Source: Sphingomonadales bacterium
Lineage (GTDB): Bacteria; Pseudomonadota; Alphaproteobacteria; Sphingomonadales; Sphingomonadaceae
Length of the DNA: 7,594 bases
Direction: 5' to 3'
NCBI GenBank assembly: GCA_018067055.1
Contig: JAGPVK010000289.1
Coordinates: 1-7,594 of the forward strand
Shown here piece after piece: positions 1 to 6,525 of this stretch; the stretch's first letter is position 1; each line of letters opens with the position of its first letter. The translations under genes were made by a program, and so were the position numbers. Below the pieces are notes generated by a model. It saw only the letters and a list, made by a program, of their open reading frames with translations, was not told where the DNA came from and did not search any database.

Positions 1-595
1 GAAATATTCGGCGCTGAAGATTGATGGCAAGCGGGCCTATGATCTGGCGCGCGCAGGGGTCGAGGTGGAGATGAAGCTGCGGGCGGTGACGATATACGGT
101 CTTTCCGTTCTTCTCGAGCGAAGTCGAGAGACGTTATCGCAAGGTGTCTCGACTGCGCTCGAGACGAACGGACTCAGCGAAATCACCCTCACGGCCACAG
201 TCTCCAAGGGCACCTACATCCGTTCACTCGCCCGCGATATTGCGCGCGCCTTGAACACGGTCGGTCACGTCACCATGTTACGGAGGACCAAGGCCGGTCC
301 CTTTAGCCTGAAACGGGCGATTTCGCTGGACAAACTCAACGAAATTGGTAAGGGCGCGGACATTACAGACTATCTTTTGCCGCTTGAGGCAGGGCTGGAC
401 GACATCCCGGCTTTTGACCTCACTCCTGATCAGGCAAAACTGCTTCGGCAAGGCATGACGCTGGACGAACGGGAAATGATCGGGAACCCCGCACTCAACG
501 GGCTTTTTCTGGCGACAGAGAACCAAGGTTCTCCGGTTGCGCTGGCCGAGCTTGTTGATGGCACCGTCAAGGTGGTTCGCGGGTTCAATATGTGA
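1..595 (+). CDS. truB: tRNA pseudouridine(55) synthase TruB, 3' part (5' end outside window)
   Basis: TruB converts uridine 55 to pseudouridine in the T-arm of tRNAs in the cytoplasm. The reading frame is open from the window edge (codons start at base 2) and begins with YSALKIDGKRAYDLAR, a conserved TruB stretch. The GTG at 65 is therefore internal and is not a start. Further on come SKGTYIRSLARD and GHVTMLRRTKAGPF, both typical of the family, and a C-terminal region ending VALAELVDGTVKVVRGFN, as in alphaproteobacterial TruB. The catalytic Asp lies upstream and cannot be seen. The odd feature is about 17 extra residues between VTIY and SKGTYIR compared with E. coli TruB, 35 against 18 by my count from memory. 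This extra stretch coincides with an inverted repeat at 104-172. The gene stops at TGA 593-595, 23 bases before rpsO, and probably shares its transcript. Confidence 0.95.
   Translation, partial: KYSALKIDGKRAYDLARAGVEVEMKLRAVTIYGLSVLLERSRETLSQGVSTALETNGLSEITLTATVSKGTYIRSLARDIARALNTVGHVTMLRRTKAGPFSLKRAISLDKLNEIGKGADITDYLLPLEAGLDDIPAFDLTPDQAKLLRQGMTLDEREMIGNPALNGLFLATENQGSPVALAELVDGTVKVVRGFNM
104..172. repeat. REP-like inverted repeat doublet inserted in frame inside truB
   Basis: Two 25-base arms, 105-129 and 147-171, are reverse complements of each other at 23 of 25 positions. The outer pair 104/172 also matches, and the inner sides extend to 132 and 144 with one mismatch. Each arm is itself a small hairpin: TCTCGA/TCGAGA with a six-base loop (112-129 and 147-164). 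The element is 69 bases, exactly 23 codons in the truB frame, and is free of stops in all three forward frames and in two of three reverse frames. The motif TCTCGAGCGAAGTCGAGA resembles a short dispersed palindrome that I associate from memory with sphingomonad genomes. No second copy lies in this window, so the dispersed nature is inferred. Confidence 0.8.
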
Positions 596-618
596 ATGAT
601 GTTCGAAGGAAAAATTGA

Positions 619-888
619 ATGACGATTACCGCAGAAAAAAAACAGGAACTGATCAAGAAATTCGGCCAGACAAAGGACGATACCGGTTCCCCGGAAGTTC
701 AGGTTGCCGTGCTCACCGAGCGCATCGTGAATCTGACAGAGCATTTCAAAGGCCATCACAAGGATAACCACTCGCGTCGTGGATTGCTGATGATGGTCAA
801 CAAGCGGCGCAGCCTGCTGGACTATCTTCGCAAGAAAGATGTTGAGCGCTATGCCAAGCTGATCAAGGACCTTGGTCTGCGTAAGTAG
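619..888 (+). CDS. rpsO: 30S ribosomal protein S15
   Basis: S15 is a primary binding protein of the central domain of 16S rRNA and helps assemble the platform of the small ribosomal subunit. The 89-residue product has the usual family length and carries the S15 core: [16 protein letters not shown] near residues 20-36, then [19 protein letters not shown] and [13 protein letters not shown], ending in LGLRK. The ATG at 619 is preceded by GAAGGA at 605-610 with 8 bases between, which fits the start. It lies 23 bases after truB and about 267 bases before pnp, the standard truB-rpsO-pnp order. A hairpin with a T-rich tail follows directly. S15 represses its own mRNA in E. coli and in several other bacteria; whether it does so here is not shown by the sequence. 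Confidence 0.98.
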   Translation: MTITAEKKQELIKKFGQTKDDTGSPEVQVAVLTERIVNLTEHFKGHHKDNHSRRGLLMMVNKRRSLLDYLRKKDVERYAKLIKDLGLRK

Positions 889-900
889 GAATTTTGAATG

Positions 901-924
901 CGGCCTCCTGAGTGGGGCCGTTTT
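901..924 (+). terminator. Probable Rho-independent terminator after rpsO
   Basis: Bases 901-907 (CGGCCTC) pair with 914-920 (GGGGCCG), giving a 7-bp stem with one G-T pair and a loop CTGAGT, followed by TTTT and a further TTT at 928-930. It starts 12 bases after the rpsO stop codon. The T tract is short and interrupted, so termination may be only partial, with some transcripts reading on into pnp as in other bacteria. Confidence 0.65.
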
Positions 925-932
925 CACTTTGT

Positions 933-1013
933 GCACCTGTGTAGACAGGTGCCCATCTCCAGAACGTGCCAATTGACGCAAACCTGGGAGATGGACCCCT
1001 GCCTTCGCAGGGG
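933..1013. repeat. REP-like inverted doublet (BIME-like) between rpsO and pnp
   Basis: Two similar units face each other. The left unit is a perfect 8-bp hairpin, GCACCTGT/ACAGGTGC with loop GTAG (933-952), followed by CCATCTCC (953-960). The right unit is GGAGATGG (987-994), one base, then a 7-bp hairpin CCCCTGC/GCAGGGG with loop CTTC (996-1013). The right unit reversed aligns with bases 934-960 at 21 of 27 positions, and two differences in the stems are compensatory (A-T to C-G and T-A to C-G). CCATCTCC and GGAGATGG can also pair across the linker. Each unit has a GGAG head before its hairpin, as in REP sequences linked to RAYT transposases. No transposase gene is present here. The element starts 9 bases beyond the rpsO terminator and would form three stacked stems in a read-through RNA. 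Confidence 0.8.
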
Positions 1014-1115
1014 AACATGTCGGCCAATCCCCACAATAAGGTGAGGATGAGCCAAGCCAAGGGGCATAATGACCCCGAACCGCTGTTCAGCCGGATTGCT
1101 GGACACAAGAAAGCC

Positions 1116-1139
1116 CCCGCACTGCATAGGGCAGGCGGG
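1116..1139 (+). promoter_or_regulatory. GC-rich hairpin in the pnp leader, beside the ribosome binding site
   Basis: CCCGC (1116-1120) and CTGC (1122-1125) pair with GCAG (1131-1134) and GCGGG (1135-1139), giving a 9-bp stem with a single bulged A at 1121 and a five-base loop ATAGG. The stem ends 2 bases before the ribosome binding site (1142-1147). In E. coli the pnp leader folds into a stem cut by RNase III, after which PNPase represses its own synthesis. This hairpin is a candidate for a similar role, but that is inference from position and structure only. The stretch 1014-1115 before it shows nothing I can name; I found no convincing promoter there. Confidence 0.5.
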
Positions 1140-1141
1140 AC

Positions 1142-1147
1142 AAAGGA
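1142..1147 (+). promoter_or_regulatory. Ribosome binding site deciding the pnp start
   Basis: AAAGGA lies 8 bases before the ATG at 1156. This selects [13 protein letters not shown] as the N-terminus, matching the PNPase family. The in-frame ATG at 1069 would add 29 residues unlike the family and has no such site. Confidence 0.8.
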
Positions 1148-1155
1148 AAATACGA

Positions 1156-3450
1156 ATGTTTGATATCAAGAAAGTTGAAATGGAGTGGGGCGGACAGACC
1201 CTCACCCTCGAAACGGGCCGGATTGCCCGTCAGGCTGATGGCGCAGTACTCGCGACCCTCGGCGAAACGGTTGTGCTGTGCGCAGTTACCGCCGCCAAAT
1301 CGGTGCGCGAAGGGCAGGATTTCTTCCCGCTCACCGTTCACTATCAGGAAAAATTCTCAGCCGCCGGTCGTATCCCGGGCGGTTTCTTCAAGCGCGAAGG
1401 CCGTGCGACGGAAAAAGAAACGCTGACATCGCGTTTGATCGACCGTCCTTGCCGTCCGCTGTTCCCCGAAGGTTTCTACAACGAAATCAACGTGATCTGT
1501 CAGGTGATGAGCTATGACGGCGTCAACGAGCCCGACATTCTGGCGATGGTTGCAGCTTCTGCTGCGCTGACCATCTCCGGCGTTCCGTTCATGGGCCCAA
1601 TTGGTGCGGCTCGTGTCGGTTACAAGGAAGGCGAATATCAGTTGAACCCCAGCATGGAAGAGGTCGCCAATGGCGAACTCGACCTGGTTGTTGCCGGAAC
1701 CATGGGCGCGGTGATGATGGTTGAATCGGAAGCACAAGAGCTGTCCGAAGAAGTCATGCTCGGCGCTGTCCAATTTGCGCATGACGCATCCAAGCAGGTT
1801 GCTAACCTGATCATCGATCTGGCTGAACAGGCTGCGAAAGAGCCTTGGAAGCTCGACGCTGGCGACGACAATAGCGCGATCAAGGACGAGCTGCGAAAGC
1901 TGGTTGGAAAAGATATTGCTGCGGCTTACAAGAAAACCGACAAGTCAGAGCGTTCGAATGCTCTGAATGCGGTTCGCGACAAAGCCAAAGAAAAATATGC
2001 CGATGCAGACGGCCAGACCCAGATGACCGCCGGCAAGATGGTCAAGAAGCTGGAAGCCGAAATCGTTCGCGGTGCAATCCTCAAGGACGGCACCCGTATC
2101 GACGGTCGTAAGCTCGATCAGGTTCGCCCGATCGAGGCGATGGTTGGCCTGCTGCCACGGACCCACGGTTCGGCTCTGTTCACCCGCGGTGAAACACAGG
2201 CAATCGTGACCACGACCCTGGGCACCAAAGACGCCGAGCAGATGATCGATGGGCTCGACGGTCTGAGCTACACCAACTTCATGCTGCACTATAACTTCCC
2301 GCCTTATTCGGTTGGTGAAGTTGGCCGTTTCGGATTTACCAGCCGCCGCGAAACCGGCCACGGTAAGCTCGCGTTCCGCGCGCTCCGTCCGGTATTGCCG
2401 ACAGTGGAAGATTTCCCGTTCACCATCCGCGTGCTGTCCGACATCACCGAGTCTAACGGCTCGTCCTCGATGGCGACCGTTTGCGGTGGTTCGCTGGCGA
2501 TGATGGATGCCGGTGTGCCCTTGACGCGTCCGGTTTCCGGTATTGCAATGGGCCTGATCCTCGAAGGCGAAGATTTTGCGGTTCTGTCCGACATTCTCGG
2601 CGACGAAGATCATCTCGGCGACATGGACTTCAAGGTTGCGGGTACCGAAAAGGGTATCACCTCCTTGCAGATGGACATCAAGGTTGCCGGCATTACGCAG
2701 GAAATCATGAAGTCTGCTCTGGAACAGGCTAGCGGCGGTCGCGCTCATATTCTCGGTGAAATGAGCAAAGCGCTCAGCGGTACGCGGACTGAAATGTCCG
2801 AACATGCTCCGCGTATCGAAACTTTGCAGATCAACAAGGAAAAGATCCGTGAAGTTATCGGTACCGGTGGTAAGGTTATTCGCGAAATCGTTGCGGAAAC
2901 CGGCGCCAAGGTTGATATTGATGATGAAGGCCTGATCAAGGTTTCTTCTTCCGACAAATCCCAGATCGATGCGGCAATCGCATGGATCAAGGGCATTGTT
3001 GAAGAAGCCGAAGTCGGCAAGGTCTATGATGGCAAGGTCGTGAACCTCGTCGACTTTGGCGCATTCGTGAATTTCATGGGCGGCAAGGACGGTCTCGTTC
3101 ACGTCTCTGAAATCAAGAATGAGCGGGTCGAAAAGGTCTCCGACGTTCTGAGCGAAGGCCAGGAAGTCAAGGTCAAGGTTCTCGAAATTGATCAGCGCGG
3201 CAAGGTTCGCCTGTCGATGCGGGTTGTTGATCAGGAAACCGGCGAAGAGCTGGAGGACACCCGTCCTGCCCGCGAACCGCGCGGTGACAAGCCTCGTGGA
3301 CCACGCCGTGACGGTGCTGGCGGCGGCGGTCGCGGACGCGACGGTGGCGGACGTGGCCGTGATGGCGGCGGACGCGGACGGAACAATGATGGTCCGAAGA
3401 ACGAAGGCGGCGGCGACATTCCGTTGCCAGCTTCGATCACCGAAGATTGA
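1156..3450 (+). CDS. pnp: Polyribonucleotide nucleotidyltransferase (PNPase)
   Basis: PNPase degrades RNA from the 3' end by phosphorolysis, releasing nucleoside diphosphates, and can add tails in reverse; it works as a trimer and often with RNase E in the cytoplasm. The 764-residue product has all expected parts: a first RNase PH core with FFPLTVHY (from residue 56) and [13 protein letters not shown] (71-83), a helical linker, and a second RNase PH core with SNGSSSM around 434-439 and the catalytic stretch [12 protein letters not shown]. Asp485, Asp491 and Lys493 correspond to E. coli Asp486, Asp492 and Lys494. A KH domain follows with GTGG at 569-572, then an S1 domain (about 620-690). After residue 700 comes a basic, Gly/Arg-rich tail with three GGGRGR(D/N) repeats (723-743) and an acidic end. 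The gene follows rpsO and has its own strong terminator. Confidence 0.98.
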   Translation: MFDIKKVEMEWGGQTLTLETGRIARQADGAVLATLGETVVLCAVTAAKSVREGQDFFPLTVHYQEKFSAAGRIPGGFFKREGRATEKETLTSRLIDRPCRPLFPEGFYNEINVICQVMSYDGVNEPDILAMVAASAALTISGVPFMGPIGAARVGYKEGEYQLNPSMEEVANGELDLVVAGTMGAVMMVESEAQELSEEVMLGAVQFAHDASKQVANLIIDLAEQAAKEPWKLDAGDDNSAIKDELRKLVGKDIAAAYKKTDKSERSNALNAVRDKAKEKYADADGQTQMTAGKMVKKLEAEIVRGAILKDGTRIDGRKLDQVRPIEAMVGLLPRTHGSALFTRGETQAIVTTTLGTKDAEQMIDGLDGLSYTNFMLHYNFPPYSVGEVGRFGFTSRRETGHGKLAFRALRPVLPTVEDFPFTIRVLSDITESNGSSSMATVCGGSLAMMDAGVPLTRPVSGIAMGLILEGEDFAVLSDILGDEDHLGDMDFKVAGTEKGITSLQMDIKVAGITQEIMKSALEQASGGRAHILGEMSKALSGTRTEMSEHAPRIETLQINKEKIREVIGTGGKVIREIVAETGAKVDIDDEGLIKVSSSDKSQIDAAIAWIKGIVEEAEVGKVYDGKVVNLVDFGAFVNFMGGKDGLVHVSEIKNERVEKVSDVLSEGQEVKVKVLEIDQRGKVRLSMRVVDQETGEELEDTRPAREPRGDKPRGPRRDGAGGGGRGRDGGGRGRDGGGRGRNNDGPKNEGGGDIPLPASITED
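3322..3384 (+). repeat. Three tandem 21-base repeats encoding GGGRGR(D/N) in the PNPase tail
   Basis: Units at 3322-3342, 3343-3363 and 3364-3384 encode [14 protein letters not shown] and GGGRGRN. The DNA copies differ mostly at third codon positions, so the protein repeat is better kept than the DNA, which suggests selection on the peptide. RGG-type tracts commonly bind RNA; that role here is inferred. Confidence 0.85.
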
Positions 3451-3468
3451 GCCCAATCAAATACACAG

Positions 3469-3500
3469 AAAGAGCCTCGAGAAATCGGGGCTCTTTTTTT
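3469..3500 (+). terminator. Strong Rho-independent terminator after pnp
   Basis: Bases 3469-3480 pair with 3485-3496 around a GAAA tetraloop (3481-3484), giving a 12-bp stem with one T-G pair. The T tract runs unbroken to base 3500. It starts 18 bases after the pnp stop and separates pnp from the next genes. Confidence 0.92.
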
Positions 3501-3506
3501 GTCTGC

Positions 3507-3535
3507 TTGGTAGTTGGACAAATCGGCGCTATTCT
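3507..3535 (+). promoter_or_regulatory. Candidate sigma-70-type promoter for the exported-protein operon
   Basis: TTGGTA (3507-3512) and TATTCT (3530-3535) each match 4 of 6 bases of the -35 and -10 consensus, with a 17-base spacer. The site sits just after the pnp terminator and 37 bases before the next start codon, where a promoter is expected. The match is weak and may be chance. Confidence 0.35.
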
Positions 3536-3571
3536 CCTCCGGTCAATTCGATGGAATGAGGGGGCCATGTC

Positions 3572-5680
3572 ATGCGGTTCAATGGGTTAGTCAGCTGCGG
3601 CCTGATGCTGTTGGCGACCGGCTGGACACCGGCGACGGCAAGTTCGGACTATTTTGAAGCACGCACCTGGACGGTTACCAATCGCAATTTGATATCGGGC
3701 AACAATCTTGCGCTGATGCAGCCCGGCAATGACACAAGGGTGAACTTGATGTTGCTGCTACAGGATGATCGTCGCAAGGTTGCGACTTCCGGGCCGGGGC
3801 ATGTTTTCTTTAACTGGGGCGAGCTGAGCGCCTCGCTATATCCTGAGCAAAGCAATTCTGATTCAGCTGGTTTTTACGATCACTCCCGCTGTCAGACCAA
3901 TGAAACGGGCCGTGATGCCTTTGTCCAGGCGGTTCGGTCGGTGCAGCGCTTGCCGGAAGCGGAACGCGGTCTCTTGATATCGGTCCGCCAGGCGGTAGCT
4001 CCCGATTGCGAAGGTCGGACAGCCGGTAGCGAAGAGATCGTACGACTGGCTGCCATTCAAACCCCACTGGGTCAGGAATTTGCCGTCTACCTGCGTAGCG
4101 CCCTGAGCTTTTACAACGGCGATTTTGATGCCGCCACCAGGGGGTTCAGTTCGCTGGTCGAGGCCAAGAATGACTGGCTGAAAGAGACGTCTCTCTATAT
4201 GATCGCTCGCTCCGAGCTGAACCGCTCGCAAGCCCAGGCGTTTGACGAATATGGATATTTTGCAGGTCCGCAGGCAGTGGGTCAAGGCGCTATCCGCAAT
4301 GCCGAACGCGGTTTCAATCTCTATCTGAAGATATATCCCAACGGATCCTATCAGCAATCCGCGAAGGGGTTGCTCCGCCGGGTCTATTGGTTGGCTGGCG
4401 ACACCGACAAGCTCTCGAACGAATATGCGCAGGTTCTCGACCAGCCGGGAACGACCGGAGCAAAGCTCCCGGTCCTGATTCAGGAAGTGGATGACAAGCT
4501 GTTGTCGATCCTGGCGCTGGACAGCAGCACCAGCGATCCGGAACTGTTGGCGATGGTCGCTCTCTATCGGATGCGGAAGCCCTACGACCCCTATGAAGAT
4601 GAGGAGGCGAAGCCGGCGATCTCCCGGAGTGAAATAGAGGCGATGCAGGGCAGGCTGGCCAGTCGACCCGGATTGCTCGAATATCTGCTGGCTGCACAAG
4701 CATTTTATGTCGCGGACGATCCGAAGACAGTGCTGCAATTAATTCCGGACGATGCCCGGCAGTCCCGCTACACATATCTCGATTTCAGCCGGCAAGTGCT
4801 GCGCGGAACCGCTCTGGAAGCCGTTGGGGATCGCAATGCCCGCGGTTTCTGGCGGCAGCTGGTTAATGGCGCAGACCGTCTCTATCAGCGTGGCGTGGTC
4901 GAACTGGCCTTGGCGATGAATCTGGAACGCGGCGATGCGGTTGCAGATGTCTTTGCTGCGAATTCTGCTGTGGAAACACCGGTTTTGCGCGAAATATTGC
5001 TGCAATATGCGGCGGGGCCGCCGCTGCTGCGCAAGCAGGCAAAAGATGCGGGCGTAGGCAAGCGGGAGCGTGATTTGGCCCTGTACGTCTTGTTATACCG
5101 GCAATTGACACACGGTGCCTATGCCGGGTTTCTGGGCGATCTCGATCTGGTGCCTGCGAATGCCAAGCTAGATGGTCCATTTTATAATAGCAGTACCGAA
5201 AATGATTATGGGTACGAAGAAGAGCCGGATTCCATCCCGCTGGGACTATTCACGAAATTTGACCAGACTAACGAATTCGGTTGCCCGGTTCTGAAGCAAA
5301 CCGTCCAGATGCTTGCTTCAAACCCGAAGAGCGATCGCGGGCAATTGTGCCTGGCGGACTATCTGCGGCTAGCGGGTTTCGATCGCTATTGGCTGGATGA
5401 ACGGCCGGATGGCGGGCGATTGGGTGGCAGCAAGTCGCCTTTTCTGACCCCGGACTTTTCGCGGTTGGAAGCCTATAAAACCATCATTGCCAACCGCAAC
5501 GCCAAAGCCGGAAATCGCGCTTATGCGCTGTATCGCGCGGTGTGGTGCTATGGTCCGGCCGGGATCAACAGCTGCGGCGGTGTCGAAGTGGAAGAACCGC
5601 AGCGGGCGGCATGGTTTCGCGAACTGAAAAGGCAATATCCCGCTTCGCGCTGGGCGCAAAAACTCAAATATTATTGGTAG
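3572..5680 (+). CDS. Exported protein of unknown function with helical (TPR-like) repeats
   Basis: I do not recognise this 702-residue protein by name. The N-terminus MRFNGLVSCGLMLLATGW looks like a signal peptide, with likely cleavage after ATA at residue 23, so the product should be periplasmic or at the outer membrane. The middle is rich in paired helices, for example FYNGDFDAATRGFSSLVEA and YLKIYPNGSYQQSAKGLLRR, which recall TPR or BamD-like repeats. The mature part has six cysteines (107, 146, 571, 593, 659, 668), an even number that could form disulfides in the periplasm. It ends with RELKRQYPASRWAQKLKYYW, again helical-repeat-like. The ATG at 3572 is preceded by GAGG at 3558-3561. The downstream DUF3142 gene starts 3 bases after its stop, so the two probably act together. 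Specific function is unknown. Confidence 0.85.
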   Translation: MRFNGLVSCGLMLLATGWTPATASSDYFEARTWTVTNRNLISGNNLALMQPGNDTRVNLMLLLQDDRRKVATSGPGHVFFNWGELSASLYPEQSNSDSAGFYDHSRCQTNETGRDAFVQAVRSVQRLPEAERGLLISVRQAVAPDCEGRTAGSEEIVRLAAIQTPLGQEFAVYLRSALSFYNGDFDAATRGFSSLVEAKNDWLKETSLYMIARSELNRSQAQAFDEYGYFAGPQAVGQGAIRNAERGFNLYLKIYPNGSYQQSAKGLLRRVYWLAGDTDKLSNEYAQVLDQPGTTGAKLPVLIQEVDDKLLSILALDSSTSDPELLAMVALYRMRKPYDPYEDEEAKPAISRSEIEAMQGRLASRPGLLEYLLAAQAFYVADDPKTVLQLIPDDARQSRYTYLDFSRQVLRGTALEAVGDRNARGFWRQLVNGADRLYQRGVVELALAMNLERGDAVADVFAANSAVETPVLREILLQYAAGPPLLRKQAKDAGVGKRERDLALYVLLYRQLTHGAYAGFLGDLDLVPANAKLDGPFYNSSTENDYGYEEEPDSIPLGLFTKFDQTNEFGCPVLKQTVQMLASNPKSDRGQLCLADYLRLAGFDRYWLDERPDGGRLGGSKSPFLTPDFSRLEAYKTIIANRNAKAGNRAYALYRAVWCYGPAGINSCGGVEVEEPQRAAWFRELKRQYPASRWAQKLKYYW

Positions 5681-5683
5681 CCT

Positions 5684-6421
5684 TTGGCGCGCGTCCTTTC
5701 CATATTCTGTGCGATTCTGTTTCTGAACGGGTGCGGCGAAGCCGTCGATCGGTCGCCGCAACCGGTGGTTGCGGAACGCTATGATGCCTTCTGGCTCTGG
5801 GCAGGGGTCAAGCCGCAGCCGGTTTTGGCTCAGGCAAAGTCGATTTACATATTGGCCGGAGAAGTTCGGGCAGATGATCCCGGGCGATTTCGTCTGCTAA
5901 GGCCGGTAACACCGGTAGCGCCGCATGCCCAACTCTGGCTGGTGGTGCGGGTCGAAACGCTTGACTGGACCCCGCAGGTGCAAGGAGAAATACTCAATCT
6001 GGCTGAAAAGTGGAACAGGCAGGGCCGGCCGCTGGCCGGTGTCCAGATTGATTTCGATTCTCACACCCGTAATCTGAAAAACTATGCAGCTTTTTTAAGG
6101 ACTTTTCGCAAGGATTTGCCATCACGCTATCAGTTGTCGATCACCGGTTTGCTCGACTGGAGTGCCAATGGTGATCCGTCGGCACTGTCTGATCTGGCAG
6201 ATATTGTCGATGAAGTGGTATTGCAGACTTATCAGGGCCGCGAAACTATCCCCGGATATGAGCGGTGGCTGGCAAAGCTTGATGACCTGCCGATGCCGTT
6301 TCGCCTGGGGCTGGTCCAGGGTGGGCGATGGCACGAGCCCGAAAATCTCAATAAAATACCAAATTTTCGCGGATTCGTGATTTTCCTGGTCAATTCTCCT
6401 TCTCGCCAGGCACCAGATTAA
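5684..6421 (+). CDS. DUF3142-type lipoprotein of unknown function
   Basis: The 245-residue product begins MARVLSIFCAILFLNGCG: a short hydrophobic segment ending in a lipobox-like LNGC, with Cys17 as the likely lipid-bearing residue, so it should be anchored to a membrane facing the periplasm. The body matches my memory of the DUF3142 family: GVQIDFDS at 119-126, LSITGLLDW, VDEVVLQTYQGR ending at residue 186, and FRLGLVQGGRW ending at 216. The run of short strands ending in acidic residues, notably Asp123 and Asp125, suggests a TIM-barrel-like fold akin to glycosidases, but no activity is known to me. The start is TTG at 5684; it lies 3 bases after the previous stop, has no clear ribosome binding site, and is the only start that keeps the signal peptide. 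Translation is probably coupled to the upstream gene. Confidence 0.75.
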   Translation: MARVLSIFCAILFLNGCGEAVDRSPQPVVAERYDAFWLWAGVKPQPVLAQAKSIYILAGEVRADDPGRFRLLRPVTPVAPHAQLWLVVRVETLDWTPQVQGEILNLAEKWNRQGRPLAGVQIDFDSHTRNLKNYAAFLRTFRKDLPSRYQLSITGLLDWSANGDPSALSDLADIVDEVVLQTYQGRETIPGYERWLAKLDDLPMPFRLGLVQGGRWHEPENLNKIPNFRGFVIFLVNSPSRQAPD

Positions 6422-6429
6422 TGTCTGGT

Positions 6430-6478
6430 AAAGCTCCAAGCGAACAGGGAGTGTCTACCTGCTCCAGTGGCTTTTTTT
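6430..6478 (+). terminator. Probable terminator after the DUF3142 gene
   Basis: AAAGC (6430-6434) can pair with GCTTT (6470-6474), with an inner stem GGAG/CTCC (6448-6451 with 6462-6465), followed by a seven-T run (6472-6478). The stem is imperfect. A separate small hairpin, ACCAGA/TCTGGT (6412-6429), spans the stop codon. Together they probably end the two-gene transcript before bamD. Confidence 0.45.
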
Positions 6479-6525
6479 GCTTTATTCTTGGCTGGACGAA
6501 AACAAGCGGTTAAGAGGTCTGGCAT

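Noticed and set aside
65..67. GTG 65 as the start of a separate 176-residue gene
   Set aside because: The frame is open to the window edge and the upstream codons encode a conserved TruB motif, so this is internal.
1042..1070. CATAAT at 1065-1070 as a -10 box for pnp
   Set aside because: It matches 5 of 6 bases, but no acceptable -35 sits 16-18 bases upstream, so I do not call a promoter.
1069..1155. A longer PNPase start at ATG 1069
   Set aside because: The added 29 residues do not resemble PNPase, while ATG 1156 has a good ribosome binding site and the family N-terminus.
966..1163. A 65-codon open frame in the pnp leader as a leader peptide
   Set aside because: It overlaps the REP doublet and the pnp start out of frame, has no ribosome binding site I can see, and has a composition unlike a protein.
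1945..3456. A 503-codon open frame on the minus strand, antisense to pnp
   Set aside because: It mirrors the pnp codons, has low-complexity and histidine-, phenylalanine- and asparagine-rich content with no recognisable domain, and overlaps an unmistakable gene. Long antisense frames arise from codon bias in such genes.
3587..3598. Lipobox LVSC (residues 6-9) in the 702-residue protein
   Set aside because: The cysteine is too near the N-terminus and lacks a preceding hydrophobic stretch; an ordinary signal peptide cut near residue 23 fits better.
3863..4738. A 291-codon minus-strand open frame inside the 702-residue protein gene
   Set aside because: It has no recognisable domain and lies wholly over a gene with a signal peptide and coherent repeats; best explained as a shadow.
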